From contig CP126194.1 in the NCBI GenBank assembly GCA_030272155.1, positions 2,347,501 through 2,411,500 on the forward strand: a DNA stretch of 64,000 nucleotides, read 5' to 3'. Under the pieces are notes generated by a model. It was not told the origin of the DNA. It did no database searches and worked only from the letters and a program-made list of their open reading frames with translations. Position 1 is the stretch's first letter, and each line of letters opens with the position of its first letter. A program made the position numbers and the translations under genes. This document shows, piece after piece, positions 1 to 10,540 of the stretch. This DNA comes from Tetradesmus obliquus. Lineage: Eukaryota; Chlorophyta; Chlorophyceae; Sphaeropleales; Scenedesmaceae.

Positions 1-402
1 TGGTTTGGCATGTAAGTGTGTTGTGGTAATGTTTTGCTTAAGCCTGGCTGGCTGGCTGATGCGCATTGTGCACGGCTGCACATTGGTGGGCTGTGAGCAT
101 AGTGCTGTCAGCGGTGCACACGACACATGCTGTTGCTCGCTGCCACGTATCCCACTACAGCACATGTTGGTTGGCTCCATGGCATCCTGCATCCTCCGAC
201 AGGGGGGTCGGGTTTGCATTGGTTGCCTGTGACCGCCACCTTGCTGACGGCAGACGTGGTTGCCATCTCACCTTGATGCATGGTAGCCCAGCAGGGTGAG
301 CAAAATAGCGTCGAGGCTTGTTGGCAGCTTCAAAGTGGCATGCAATCTGCACAGCTGCTGGCCAGCTGTTTTTCTTTGCCTGGCGCCGCGACTGATGCGG
401 TT

Positions 403-506
403 GCATGCACGATTCAGGGTGAGTTGTACCGTGCATGCCATGCGCCCCCAACCTGCATGCACGATTCAGGGTGAGTTGTACCGTGCATGCCATGCGCCCC
501 CGACCT
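403..506. repeat. two tandem copies of a 52-bp unit
   Basis: The unit starting GCATGCACGATTCAGGGT at 403 recurs almost unchanged at 455. The copies differ at about one base over the compared length, so the duplication is recent. No coding role is seen. Confidence 0.85.
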
Positions 507-869
507 GCATGCAGCGTTCTTGTTTGGTAACTGACTAGCGTGCATTTGCCTTCATCCCTCGCCAGCCACTTCTATTGGAATGATGTTCTCTAAGGTTACA
601 CGGTGCACCATGTGCCAGATTGATACATCAAGATGTTGATGATGATGCCATAGATGCAGTCACGCATCGTAACCGTTTCTAGCGCGTGACACGCTATGCG
701 TCTGCTCAGAAAATACTGCAACAAGCACGCAGCAAATAAGTACACACAAGAGTGACCCAGCTTACAGGCACAGCCAAGCAGAGACTGCAAAAAAGAGCTT
801 GTGTATTTGCTCGTATGAGTGAAGCATGCAACAGCCCTCACATTTGGCTTGCTCAGGAACATGCAGGTG

Positions 870-1180
870 CAGCACAGCGATGACAGCAACCCCATACACA
901 CCAAGTTTTACACACCAAACATGCAGCAAGTTTGATTTACCTCATTGTATTGACAACACTTCTCTTTGAAGCAGGGCATTTCTCATTGCGGGGCACAACC
1001 GACCTCATAACAGCACACAGCAATCACACAGTTCCGCATTTCGCACATCACAGACCACACAGTGATGAGAGCAACCTCAGGCCCAAACCAAGTCTTACAC
1101 ACCACGCATACAGCAAGCTTTAGTAGGAATCACAGAGCATTGGCAACGCTCCTCTAAACAGCAGGCATCTTTCGCCGTGG
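870..1180. repeat. degenerate tandem duplication, period about 187 bp
   Basis: A block around 870-1000 is repeated at about 1057-1180. Paired landmarks are CCAAGTTTTACACACC (901) against CCAAGTCTTACACACC (1088), followed in both by related GCAAG and ATTG-CAAC-CT segments. The divergence shows it is older than the 52-bp repeat nearby. Confidence 0.6.
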
Positions 1181-1294
1181 AGAGCAGACAAACACAAGAG
1201 CGGCAACAGCACAGGACCGAAAAGCACACATCGCAGACAGCACAGCGACACCACAGGAGGCGGCACGGTGGCTTCCGCAGCTGCTGCTGTGGCC

Positions 1295-1831
1295 TCAAGC
1301 TTTGTTGCGCTGAGCAAATGGCAGCCACGGGCCCTCCTCAGCCTGCCTCAAGCGCTCCATCTCCTTAGCCTTCTCAGCCTCAGCCTCAGCGTGGCGTTGT
1401 TCCTCGATGATGATGGTCAGAACCTCCTCCATGTTTAGGTGAGGATGCAAGACGCGCAGCTTGTTGTACCTCGTCCTTTCGTTGGAGCACTTTCGGCACC
1501 TGCCGCCAATGAAGACAGGATTGTAGCAAGACATACACCTGCATCGCTGCGTGAGCTGGTGGCGTTTGATGCTCGCTGCATTTGGCGCCAGCGGCTTGTG
1601 CTGCAGGCCTGTCTGTGGCACATTGCGCTTTTTGGCGCTGCGCTCGGCCTGTGCCTTGGGCTTGGTCTGGGTCTTTCTCTGGACCTTCTTCTTGGTCTGG
1701 GCGTTGTTCTTTGGGTTGCGCTGGGTCTTTGTCTTGGGATTTTTCTGGATCTTCTTCATGGGCTGGGTCTTTGCCTTTGGCTGGGTCCTTGTCCTTGTCG
1801 CAGGACGCGATCGGCATCGTGAGGGGCTCAT
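1295..1831 (-). CDS. Lys-rich hypothetical protein with a Cys4 zinc-ribbon-like motif
   Basis: An open frame of 178 residues from ATG 1831 to the stop at 1295. The N-terminal half is strongly basic, built from repeated Lys/Gln/Thr/Pro words such as KTQPMKKIQKNPKTKTQ. Around residues 93-115 there is CMSCYNPVFIGGRCRKC, a C-x2-C-x10-C-x2-C arrangement typical of small zinc ribbons. The C-terminal 50 residues are acidic and helical in character (EEVLTIIIEEQRHAEAEAEK). A possible 3' splice site (CCTTCAG) lies just upstream near 1870, so an earlier exon may exist and the true start is uncertain. I do not recognise the family. Basic tail plus zinc ribbon suggests nucleic-acid binding, which is inference only. 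Confidence 0.45.
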   Translation of the reverse strand: MSPSRCRSRPATRTRTQPKAKTQPMKKIQKNPKTKTQRNPKNNAQTKKKVQRKTQTKPKAQAERSAKKRNVPQTGLQHKPLAPNAASIKRHQLTQRCRCMSCYNPVFIGGRCRKCSNERTRYNKLRVLHPHLNMEEVLTIIIEEQRHAEAEAEKAKEMERLRQAEEGPWLPFAQRNKA

Positions 1832-2200
1832 GGTGCTTGTGTCCTTATGCCCAGGGGCAGGCGTCCACCTGAAGGCAGGAGCGGGGAACATACAAGGCAC
1901 ATCAGTATGTTATGATGTTGCAGTTTCTTACAATGGAAGCAGCATGTACACGTAACTCAAGCTTCACAGGACCTGCAGGCACCAACAGCAGCAGCAGCTG
2001 TGTATCTGTGTGGCCAAGCATACCGCCCTGGGAAGCAACATGCCTGCCATACAGCCAGAACAGCAATGTATGGCATGCGGGCTGTGTTGAAGTGTCAGCA
2101 GTCACCGTCTTGATGTTTGTGTGAAATCAAATGTTGCTGCATCAGAGTTATATGTGCCGGAAAAGCTGATCAGCTGCACTCATGAGTGAGAGGCACTCAC

Positions 2201-2493
2201 CACAAGCACTGCAGAATCTGCGAGGCTCTGAATTCGTGAACACCACCAGGGCAAAGCAGGACACCTGCAACAAACAATAAGCAAAGGGATTGGATTTGGG
2301 CCTTGATCGCCTTTAGTGCTTATGGGCGTGCGCATGGTCGGTCGTATAAGCAGCAGCTGTTCGGTGTGGCGGGAAGCCATGCCGCTGCTGGCTGACGGAC
2401 AAGTGTCTGTGCAGGGTGCTGAGCAAACTTAATGTCTTATTGCAGTGACTCAGCATCTCCGCTGCCACATAGGCTCACCTCTGAAGTGTAAAC
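2201..2493 (-). pseudogene. decayed 5' copy of the Cys-rich secreted protein gene
   Basis: This region aligns with the first two exons and upstream DNA of the gene at 4050-5941. Exon 1 here (2479-2493) keeps its donor, but the start codon position reads GTT instead of ATG. Exon 2 (2201-2264) keeps both splice sites and begins VSCFALV, against VLCFALV in the intact gene. It has an 18-nt in-frame insertion that breaks the hydrophobic signal segment. Upstream, the motif CGACCGTAGGCAAAAGTGAA matches AGACCGTAAGCAGAGTGAA beside the intact copy. No equivalents of exons 3 and 4 were found downstream. I read it as a truncated duplicate without a start codon. Confidence 0.65.
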
Positions 2494-2629
2494 TTTTGCC
2501 AGCGAGTGTGTCTGCCAGCGAGTGTGGAGCTGACGACCGTAGGCAAAAGTGAACAGGAAGCCCTATCAAAAATTGTTCATTACCAAAGGTTAGCGGTCAT
2601 TAAAATTGTAGAGAACGGGACGGCACATT

Positions 2630-2760
2630 TGTACCCGGCTCGCACCGGCAGCCGGCTGGCCGGGCCGCGCTGGCCAATGGTTCAGGGTTGGGCTCGGCTG
2701 CTATTTGATCTACATCATGCTGCCTTCTCGCAGCTTCGAGCAGAGAAGGTGTTCTTGGAT
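2630..2760. repeat. upstream segment duplicated at about 6070-6185
   Basis: The stretch containing CCGGCTGGCCGGGCCG, GGTTCAGGG-TGGGCTCGGCTG and CTGCCTTC-CGCAGCTTC occurs here and again at about 6086-6175, each upstream of a copy of the secreted-protein signal exon on the minus strand. The preserved spacing shows that both belong to one duplication about 3.4 kb apart. It may hold promoter elements of that gene. Confidence 0.7.
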
Positions 2761-4049
2761 GTGTTTGAACGAAGTCACCAAGCACGCCAGGCGCTGTTGC
2801 AATGTCGAGCCAGAAGCGTTGCTATGCTGCTGCAGCAGCTGCCATGACTGGAACACAGGCCAACTCAGTGGCTGTTCCTTCGGGCGTTCTGCAGCACGGG
2901 AACTTTCACAGAAGTGCATGTGCTCACTGGCCAACCACTATTTCAGTGGTATATGTACATACATCTGCCAAGACTATTCAGTCCCGTTTCCAGTGGCCTA
3001 CGTCCGTGCATGCTACAGAACAACAGCTGCTGGCGCACTGCTCTTGGCATCACGCAATGCACAGCAAGCAGCATCGGGCGCATCGTGTGCACGTAGGCTG
3101 TAGCTGGGCGGCCTTGGTGTGCTGAGAAAGCAATTCCTGGTGCACGATTTGCAACGGCCGCTATACGCAGCAGTACATTTGCATGACACGTCACAGCATA
3201 GTCTGGCACAGTGCAACTGTGCTTACCAAGGGCATTGCCTGCTGGCCCACATTTGCATCAGCCACAGCAAGCCACCTGCCACTGCATTTAGTATCATAAC
3301 ACCTGACTGCCTCGTCGCCACTACGGCATGCAGCTCTGCAAAGTGCCAGGATCTATATAGATCCTAGAATGGAATATATTTGCGCTTACATGCTGCTTGT
3401 GCAGTCTGTTTGACAGTCTCAAGAGCTCCCTGCATATTGTGACATCATGTTACCGATTTCCACCGGTAACTGGCAACTGTTTGTATTCATTACACAAACA
3501 TTTCTTATTCAAGCTGGCAAAGCTCAAGGGCAGGCTGTGTAATAGGTTGCTGGGCACTCATGTACTGTGTACGCCTCGTGCCACTGGTTCCTGTACTGAC
3601 CCTGTTCTGCGCGTGTGCAGTGTACAATTGCACCCTTTGTAGCTGCTGGTTGGTGCGTATACCCCTTACAACGGATGTCACCTTAGCACATGTATTTCAA
3701 GGTTGCATCAATCGCCAGATTGACTTGCAGGCGTCTTGTCCAGCAATATCGTAGCTTGCTAACTTGCCTCTACCCCTCACTGCGGGCGGCACAGAACACA
3801 TGGCCCGTGCAAGTGCTGTCCAAAGTTACACTGTGTGACACATCCAGGCTAGCAACACACTTCCTTCGCAACAATGCAGCTGCGCCCTGCATGAGGGCAT
3901 GTGCGGTTCTGCACAGTCTACACAGACACGTGTGCACTCCAATGCAGCATACATATTTACAACAACAATGTACATTTGTGCACGTCTACGCACATCTACA
4001 TATGCTCATGCTGCACTTGATACATCAGGTTACTGAAACTCCCAGCAGC

Positions 4050-5941
4050 CTAGTTCTTGCTGTCAGACTTGCTGATGCTGATGTGCTTGCTGTCAGAGAT
4101 GTCAATGGTGGCAACTGTGTTGTTGGGCAGCGTGGGCACTGAAAAGCTGGCAAACTGCTTCTTGGCCACGGTCGACAGCACAGGTGCTGAGATGTTGGCA
4201 AACTTCTGCTTAGCCACTGCAGACAGCCCAGGCGCTGAGATGTTGCCAAACTTGTGTGTGGCCAGCTTGGGGAACCACTCTGGCAGCACAACCTTGATGT
4301 TCTTCAGGCCACGCTTGCTGCTGCTGGCAGATGCGTCCACGCTGACTGCGCTGGCAGACGCATCCACGCTGACAGACAGGGACGGCTTCTTGGGCAGGGC
4401 CAGGGAGAGGCTCTTCTGGGGCAGGCAGATGCACTCCTCCTTGCACTCCTTGCTGGGCACCTTGGTGCACTTCTCCACCTGCACCGTGGTCTCAGTGCAC
4501 TTGACCTCTGGCATGACAAGGGGAATGGTCACGCACACGTCATGGCACTCCTGCAGAGACACGGGACACGGCACGCAGCGCAGCAGGTAGTGAGAACGTG
4601 TCAAAGAGACATGGCTGTGTTGACAATCTCATTTATGGTACAGGCGACTGCAACAGAGCAGGGAAAGAAATGCATAGCTGCAAAGTACCACCGTACAAGC
4701 AAGGTTTCCTGCCACCTTCCAGGAACCACAACTGCTGTAGCACAGCCAAAGAAGCCCAATGAGCAGCGGCGTTGCACTCACCATGTCCAGGTCAGCCTTG
4801 GGCAGGGTCTGCAGGCGCCTGCCGTTGACGTCAAGCGATGCACTGGCATCCACAGAGGCGCTGGCATCACCCACAGATGCAGACAGGGCAGCAGACTTGG
4901 ACAGGTGAAGCTTGGGCTGGGCCTCAGCCTGCAGGGTTGCTGGCACTGCAGAGGTGTTGGCTGCCAGTGCTGCTGGTGGTGCAGAGGGGTTGGGGTTCTG
5001 CTGGGCCAGGCTTGGCAGCTTGATCTCAGGCAGGTCCAACTTCAGGCTGGGCTTGCACTTCTTCTCACAAAACTGCTTGCTGATGGTCTTCTTCTCAATG
5101 GTGCAGTGCTTCTTGGGCACGTCAACAGTCAGGCAGTGCTTCTCCAGCTTGAGGGTGCACTTGGGCGCGCAGATCTTCTTGCAGGGCGCGTCAGACACTG
5201 TCAGCAGCGGCACCTTCTCTTTCTTGACGGAGAGTCCAACAGACACTTGGGGGATGGACAGCACTGCAACGCCAGAGTCTGCAGCTGCTGCAGTGGCCTC
5301 CGCCTTTGACAGGCTCAGGTCCAGGCTGCCAGAGGCACTCAGGCCCTTGTCGGCTGCAGCGGCATCAGCAAGATTTAGACAGGTTGAAAATGTCAGAGAT
5401 GTGTGCGGCCATCATTATTGGTGCCAGCAGCATGCATCAATTGCCCACACTGCACGCTTTCACAGGGTCTGCAGGAGCTGCTTTGATGTATGCAATGAAA
5501 CATGTCTGAAGCACTGCTAGCACAGCTCTGCAGAAACTGTAGACATGGTGTTGCCACTGGCAATTCTTGTTAAGTTTTTTATCATGTCGCAACAGCTGCT
5601 GCGCCAACAGAACGACAATGTGCAGGTGGAGCTGCCCGACACAGACACTCACCATGAACACTGCAGAGGGCGAGAGCCACGAGGGCAAAGCAGAGAACCT
5701 GTAAGCAAATCAGGGAGAGGGATTCAGTCGAGGTTGTATCCACTGTCGCAGTCGAGCAAAGGAGCTAGCATGGCCGGTCGCTCCCATCCCAGGCCCGCAG
5801 CTACTGGTTGTGGCGGGAAAGCATTCCGCAACCGGCTAGCTGAGTAACGGATATGCAGGCTGCCAGTAAAAACGTTTTACAATGGACACTAATAGATGTC
5901 TGCAGGGGGCTGCCGCGAGGACTCACCGTGCGGCAGGCCAT
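4050..5941 (-). CDS. secreted Cys-rich repeat protein (377 aa)
   Basis: Four exons: 5927-5941, 5653-5698, 4782-5353 and 4050-4550, with matching phases at every junction. The first two exons encode a clear signal peptide (MACRTVLCFALVALALCSVHG), so the product should enter the secretory pathway. The mature part alternates Cys/Lys clusters (APCKKICAPKC, KKHCTIEKK, FCEKKCKP, ECKEECICLP) with Ser/Ala/Val linkers containing repeated SVDASAS words. Near the C-terminus three related units follow one another (FGNISAPGLSAVAKQ, FANISAPVLSTVAKK, FASFSVPTLPNN). This is the look of a structural wall or matrix protein held by disulfides, but I recognise no family. A UGUAA signal lies 89 nt past the stop. 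A broken copy of the 5' end lies at 2201-2493. Confidence 0.8.
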
Positions 5942-6829
5942 CTTCGCCAGCGTTTATCGCAGACCGTAAGCAGAGTGAACAGTCGGCGCTGATGATGCTG
6001 ATGTATACGATGAGTACACACTTGCAGACTGTTGAGACTTGATCAAATGGGAGCTTGTCTTTAAACCTTTACCGGGTCTTGGAAGCCGGCTGGCCGGGCC
6101 GGGCTGCCCGGTGGTTCAGGGCTGGGCTCGGCTGGACTTTGATGTCGACATTAGTCTGCCTTCCCGCAGCTTCCCTGCAGTTAACAGGGCGCAGAGATCA
6201 ACTAATTCGACGGAGCAAGTGCGATTGATATCGTCCTTAAGCATTCCAGGCTATGATGCCACAGTACAGCAGTGTTGCTGTGCTATGGGCTGACTTGGGA
6301 CAGACTGAATCACTGTTTGCTGCCTGAAAATCCAGCAAAGTATGCTCGACAAAGCTGTTGCAGCCGATTTATTGGTGCACCTCTCCTACAACTAAGGTCA
6401 TCTCATCTACAGCTGTGCAGGGCGTCATTGCTACAGGAGCAAGTGCTGGAGGACGCAACTGCAGTCACTCAAGCTCACCCCTCGAGGGCAGCTCCCATTG
6501 TCAAGGGCACACAGGAATCAAATGGCTGGTCTAAACCACGATAAACAAACATGCCAGGATTGTATCAGGCATGCACGTGCATGCAGAAGGGGCAGTGCAG
6601 AGGGATGCGCAGGTGCTTTGCACACCAGTTGGTAGCCTGTTGCTGCAGCAAGTACAATCTGCCTACAAAAGGACTGCTGCAGCATCCTCAGCAGCCGCTG
6701 GGGCTGGCCACACATAGCGCACCCCTACGCATAACATGCTTTCAGCTTAGCTGTGCAGCCCTAGGCCCCTAGCAATATCTGCTGCTTCACAAACGCTGCG
6801 CCAGCGCTGCACTGCAGCAGCAGCCCGCC
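5942..6829. other. upstream region of the secreted protein gene and 3' flank of the EgtD-like gene
   Basis: No gene seen. It contains the second copy (about 6070-6185) of the duplicated upstream segment. The rest is the flank downstream of the EgtD-like stop codon at 6830. Confidence 0.5.
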
Positions 6830-8092
6830 TCAGCATGTGAACATGTGCAGGTCATACTGCTGCTGGCTATCACTCCACGCCCTCACCCACACTAACCCGG
6901 CAGCAGCAGCCAGCTCAGCAACCTCCTGCCTGCTGTACTTGTGGCTGTACTCAACATGCACCAGCTCACCCGCAGCAACATGCACCACAACACGGCCCTG
7001 CTCTAGCGCCTTGCTGCGGCCTGCAAGCGGCAAGTCACCATCGCTGCCATTTGCACTGGCAGTCGCCGCAGCGCTGGCACCTGGCCGTGCTGCCTCCTTT
7101 GCATCCGCCGCTGCTGCTGCTGCTGCTGCCGCTGCTGGCAGTGTGATGCTCGTGTCCTTCATCGCTTGGTAGTATGCCTCATGCCTGCCTAGCTCCTCAT
7201 TGTACAAGCAGAAGTAGGAGAAGGCTGAGGAATCCCAGCTGCTGCTGCCGCCGCCGCCGCCGCTGCTGCTGCCAGTACAGCCGTTGCTGCCGCTGTGTGA
7301 GGCTTCTGCTGGCAGCTGGCTATCCAGCAGGCGCTTGCAGTGGTGCAGTCCATTAAGGATGAAGGCACGCGTGACACCTGCAGCGCAGTAGACACACGTC
7401 ACAGCGCAGCACAGATGCAGGTTGGCACAGGCTACTGAAGAAGCTTGGCGCCTCTGCGGTTGACAGTCCACAGCACGGGCACATCACACCATTATCAACG
7501 CAGCATGTGCTGCATGCTGCACAGTAACAACAAATGCACCACGCACCAACCTATGTTGGTTGAGCTGAGCTGAGGCAACCAGCCGGCAGTATGCCATACA
7601 GGCACGGCACACTGCTCGCTAGTGCGCCCGCGAAGGTACATACCAACTGTATGCTATACCAAGTGGCTATACACTGTATTACAGCAGCCCACCTGAGGCG
7701 TCATTGTAAGCAGCCTCCACCTTCGCTGGCTTGTTGCGCCTGTCGATGCCCACCAGGAGCACGTCACCTGCCGGCAGCAGCAGCAGCAGCAGCAGTGGAG
7801 CAACAAAGTGTTGAGGCGGCAGCTGAGACAGCGCCTAGCTCTCGGCAGAGAACACGTCCAAATGCATTGTGACCACGGGCTTTATGCCGGCCTAGCTGGT
7901 GGATACCGTGGTTGCATGCCCTGTACACGATGTAAAATGCAACACAAGCTTTCAAGGCTGATGCCATGGTTTGCCCAGCTCGCGCGCGCACCTGGTTGCA
8001 TGGCTGCCTGCTTGAGCTGGGACAGGAACGCCGCTCCCTCCTCCCTGCTGCTGTTGCCAATGCTGGAGCCCAGCCACATGATGACCTTGCCA

Positions 8093-8130
<38 letters not shown>

Positions 8131-9904
8131 CTGTGCTTTGTCTGCAAGTGCCTGATCTAATGCTGAGGCCCCGCAGCAAAGCTCTGGCTCCTCTCCTGCA
8201 GGAGCAGCTGCAGCTGCTTCAACCCTGCCAAGCTCCACACACCAGTCCAAGCTGCTGCTGCTGCCAGCAGTGCTGCTGTTTGTCAGTGTGGCTGCTGCAC
8301 TCTGCAGGTTGCTGCAGCTCTCGCTGCTGCTGCCACCTTGCGCTGCAGATGGCAGATCGTCGTCTGAGGTTTCAGTGCTGCTGCTGGACAGCAGCAGGCT
8401 GTGCAGTGCCGGCACCTGCAGTGCTGCTGGCTCATCGTCACCAGCGCAGAAGGACGGCCAACTGCCAGAGCGACTGTCATTTGTCAAAAGTGCTTGTGCA
8501 GATGCCTTGAGAGGGTCGAGCTTGGGAGGGGTGCCTGCAGTGGAGTGGTGCAGGTCCTGCTGCTGCTGCTGCTGCTGCAGGTGTGCCAGGCCTTGCTGGT
8601 AGGTACCCACCAGCCCCACGAGCTGCAGCCTGCCCTGGTACACACCTGCAGCAGCAGCAGCAACAGCAGCAGCATGACACAGGCAGAACACACAGTGTGG
8701 CGGTTTATGGTTTGCTTTCCACCCAATTGGTGTATGCATGTTCATGTCTATCTGCTGTTGTTGTACAAGCAGAGATGCTGCACAAGTGATGAGCGGCAGT
8801 TGCTCCAGCTGTTGACCGCAGACATTCGCAACTCACACATGTGCAATGGTTTGACGGTTCCCAATGCCAGTCCAGCACTGGCTGTATTTGTGAAACCAGA
8901 AACAGCTCATACAAGAACACAAAGCTGCCAGACAGCAGGCATAGCTGCTCAATGCATGTGCTGCAATGCAGATGCAGCCACTTGCCTTGCAGCGCCTGCA
9001 GCGCATCATTGAGCGACTGGTGGCACAGGTCGAGCGCGCAGAAGGTGACATCCTGCCTGCCGGCTGCCAGCACTGCATCCAGCAGCAGCCGCGTCTTGCG
9101 CATGGACCTTCAGCAGCACAATGCGCAGTGTGGCAGTTGAAGACACGAGCAGTGATGCGGACTCCTGAGCCCTCACATATGAATTGCAGCCGGCAAGCTT
9201 GAAGCAGCACCCGATCATATATTGCTGCCAGCAGCCCTTTCCTAATTGCGCGTGCAAAATGTCTCATTTCCATGTTTGTTGTACATTGATAGATGCAGCT
9301 GACTAAGTAACATTTTGTACTTCCGCAGCAGCAGTGGCTCACCCTGCACCCAGCTCCACCAGCAGCGGCCCCTGCTGTGCCACACAGGCCTGCACAATGT
9401 CTGTGCCACTTGCTGCCAGGATGTCGGCCTCAGCCGCCGTCAGGTAGTACTCTGGCAGCTGCAGGCAGCAGCACAAGAGTAGGTTAGGCAGGTTTCGAAG
9501 AGGCGTACTGTACTTGTTTACTGGCGCATTTTGCATATGTTGCATATGCAGAACCTTCCTTACACTGTGCTGCCTGTGCCTTGCCAATGGATCAAGACAA
9601 GATATCAAAGGCTGCAACTGCTTCATGTATCACCAACCTGTGTGATCTTGTCAAACAGGTCCAAGCCTGCATCATCATACAGCAGCTCCACTGGCAAGCT
9701 GCGCAGCAATGCTCCCCCTGGTGGTGTGCGTGCATTCGGATCTGCACACTGCTGGCGCAGCTTCAGCGCTGCTGCCTCACTAAGAGGCACGCTGGGGTGC
9801 AGTAGCCGCTGGCATATGTCCTGTACTAGCTGGGCGCTGCAGCAGTTCCCAACTGCATCTGAGGTGTCCTGGCCCAAGGTGATCAGCTGCACTTGGCCGT
9901 TCAT
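6830..9904 (-). CDS. EgtD-like histidine-specific SAM methyltransferase
   Basis: Six exons: 9638-9904, 9343-9458, 8986-9107, 7992-8645, 7693-7767 and 6830-7377, all in consistent phase, giving 593 aa. The family (EgtD, also the N-terminal half of fungal Egt1) trimethylates histidine to hercynine, the first step of ergothioneine synthesis. Family landmarks are seen in order: LYDDAGLDLFDKITQLPEYY, then LLVELGAGSMRKTRLLLDA (SAM site, spliced across an intron), VGLVGTYQQGLAHL, VIMWLGSSIGN, PGDVLLVGIDRRNKP, GVTRAFILNGL and HVEYSHKYS near the end. Bacterial EgtD is about 320 aa. The excess is a roughly 130-residue Gln/Ser/Ala insertion between GLAHL and the GSSIGN strand, plus an Ala run in the last exon. 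The ATG at 9904 is the only one in frame; an upstream exon cannot be excluded. No sulfoxide synthase (EgtB) domain is fused or adjacent. Substrate is inferred from family only. Confidence 0.82.
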
Positions 9905-10540
9905 GTTGGCGATAGTATCTGGCACGGAAAGCACAATGACAGTGTTCTTATCAGCTTGGAGCCGCTCGAAAATCAGGAGCGATGCTGCTGCAGATGGGTG
10001 CCCGACTGGACTCGGTTGATTCGGCAGGTGAGCTTCCGCCGAAGCATGACCGTGCTTTACACCTGCCAGTCGACAACCACGCAAGGCAGCCCACGCATCA
10101 CCACTGATGCTAATCGACTACGCTGAGCTGTCAATGCGGTAAACCAATGTGCGACGAGGTGCCAAGTTATGTGCGTCTGACTGGCGTGCAAACTTTGGAC
10201 TTTACACACTCCACGAGCCACAGTTTGCCGTTGGCATATCAGCTAAAATCCCATTCAAGTGATACTTTGCTGCACCATACAGTGCTGAACGAGTTGTTGC
10301 TGTGCGCACAAGTGAGCACAGCAGGTTGCACACCAGATGAGCATGCAGTAGGGGCAAGCAGGCAGCACATCACCCAGTGCTGGTGTTGCTGCAACGCACC
10401 AGTAGCTCAGATACACAAGCATGATTCAACCTGGGAACAAAAGCCTCAACGGTCTGCTTCATTGAAACAGCTCTCGCGTACAACGCCAAGCCAGTTACAC
10501 ACCTTCACAACTAAGCGCTCCGAGTCACACCGCTGCTTAG
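9905..10540. other. spacer between EgtD-like and MEKHLA genes
   Basis: Both flanking genes are on the minus strand. TTACA at 10495-10499 (UGUAA on the sense strand) lies 42 nt past the MEKHLA stop and is a likely poly(A) signal. The open frame continues upstream of ATG 9904 without a further ATG. Nothing else seen. Confidence 0.5.

Larger units (their letters stand above)
1..1294. other. intergenic, no gene recognised
   Basis: No convincing coding exon was found on either strand. The stretch holds two local repeats listed separately (403-506 and about 870-1180). The short open frames here have low-complexity composition and no domain I recognise. Confidence 0.5.
1832..4049. other. mostly non-coding; holds decayed gene copy
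   Basis: Apart from the signal-exon relic (2201-2493) and the duplicated segment near 2630-2760, no gene was recognised. A TTACA at 3957-3961, read as UGUAA on the minus strand, lies 89 nt past the stop of the secreted protein gene at 4050 and is a plausible green-algal poly(A) signal for it. Confidence 0.45.

Noticed and set aside
4254..5309. A 351-codon plus-strand open frame
   Set aside because: It is the antisense of the Cys-rich secreted gene, which has a signal peptide and four matching exon phases. The plus frame shows no domain.
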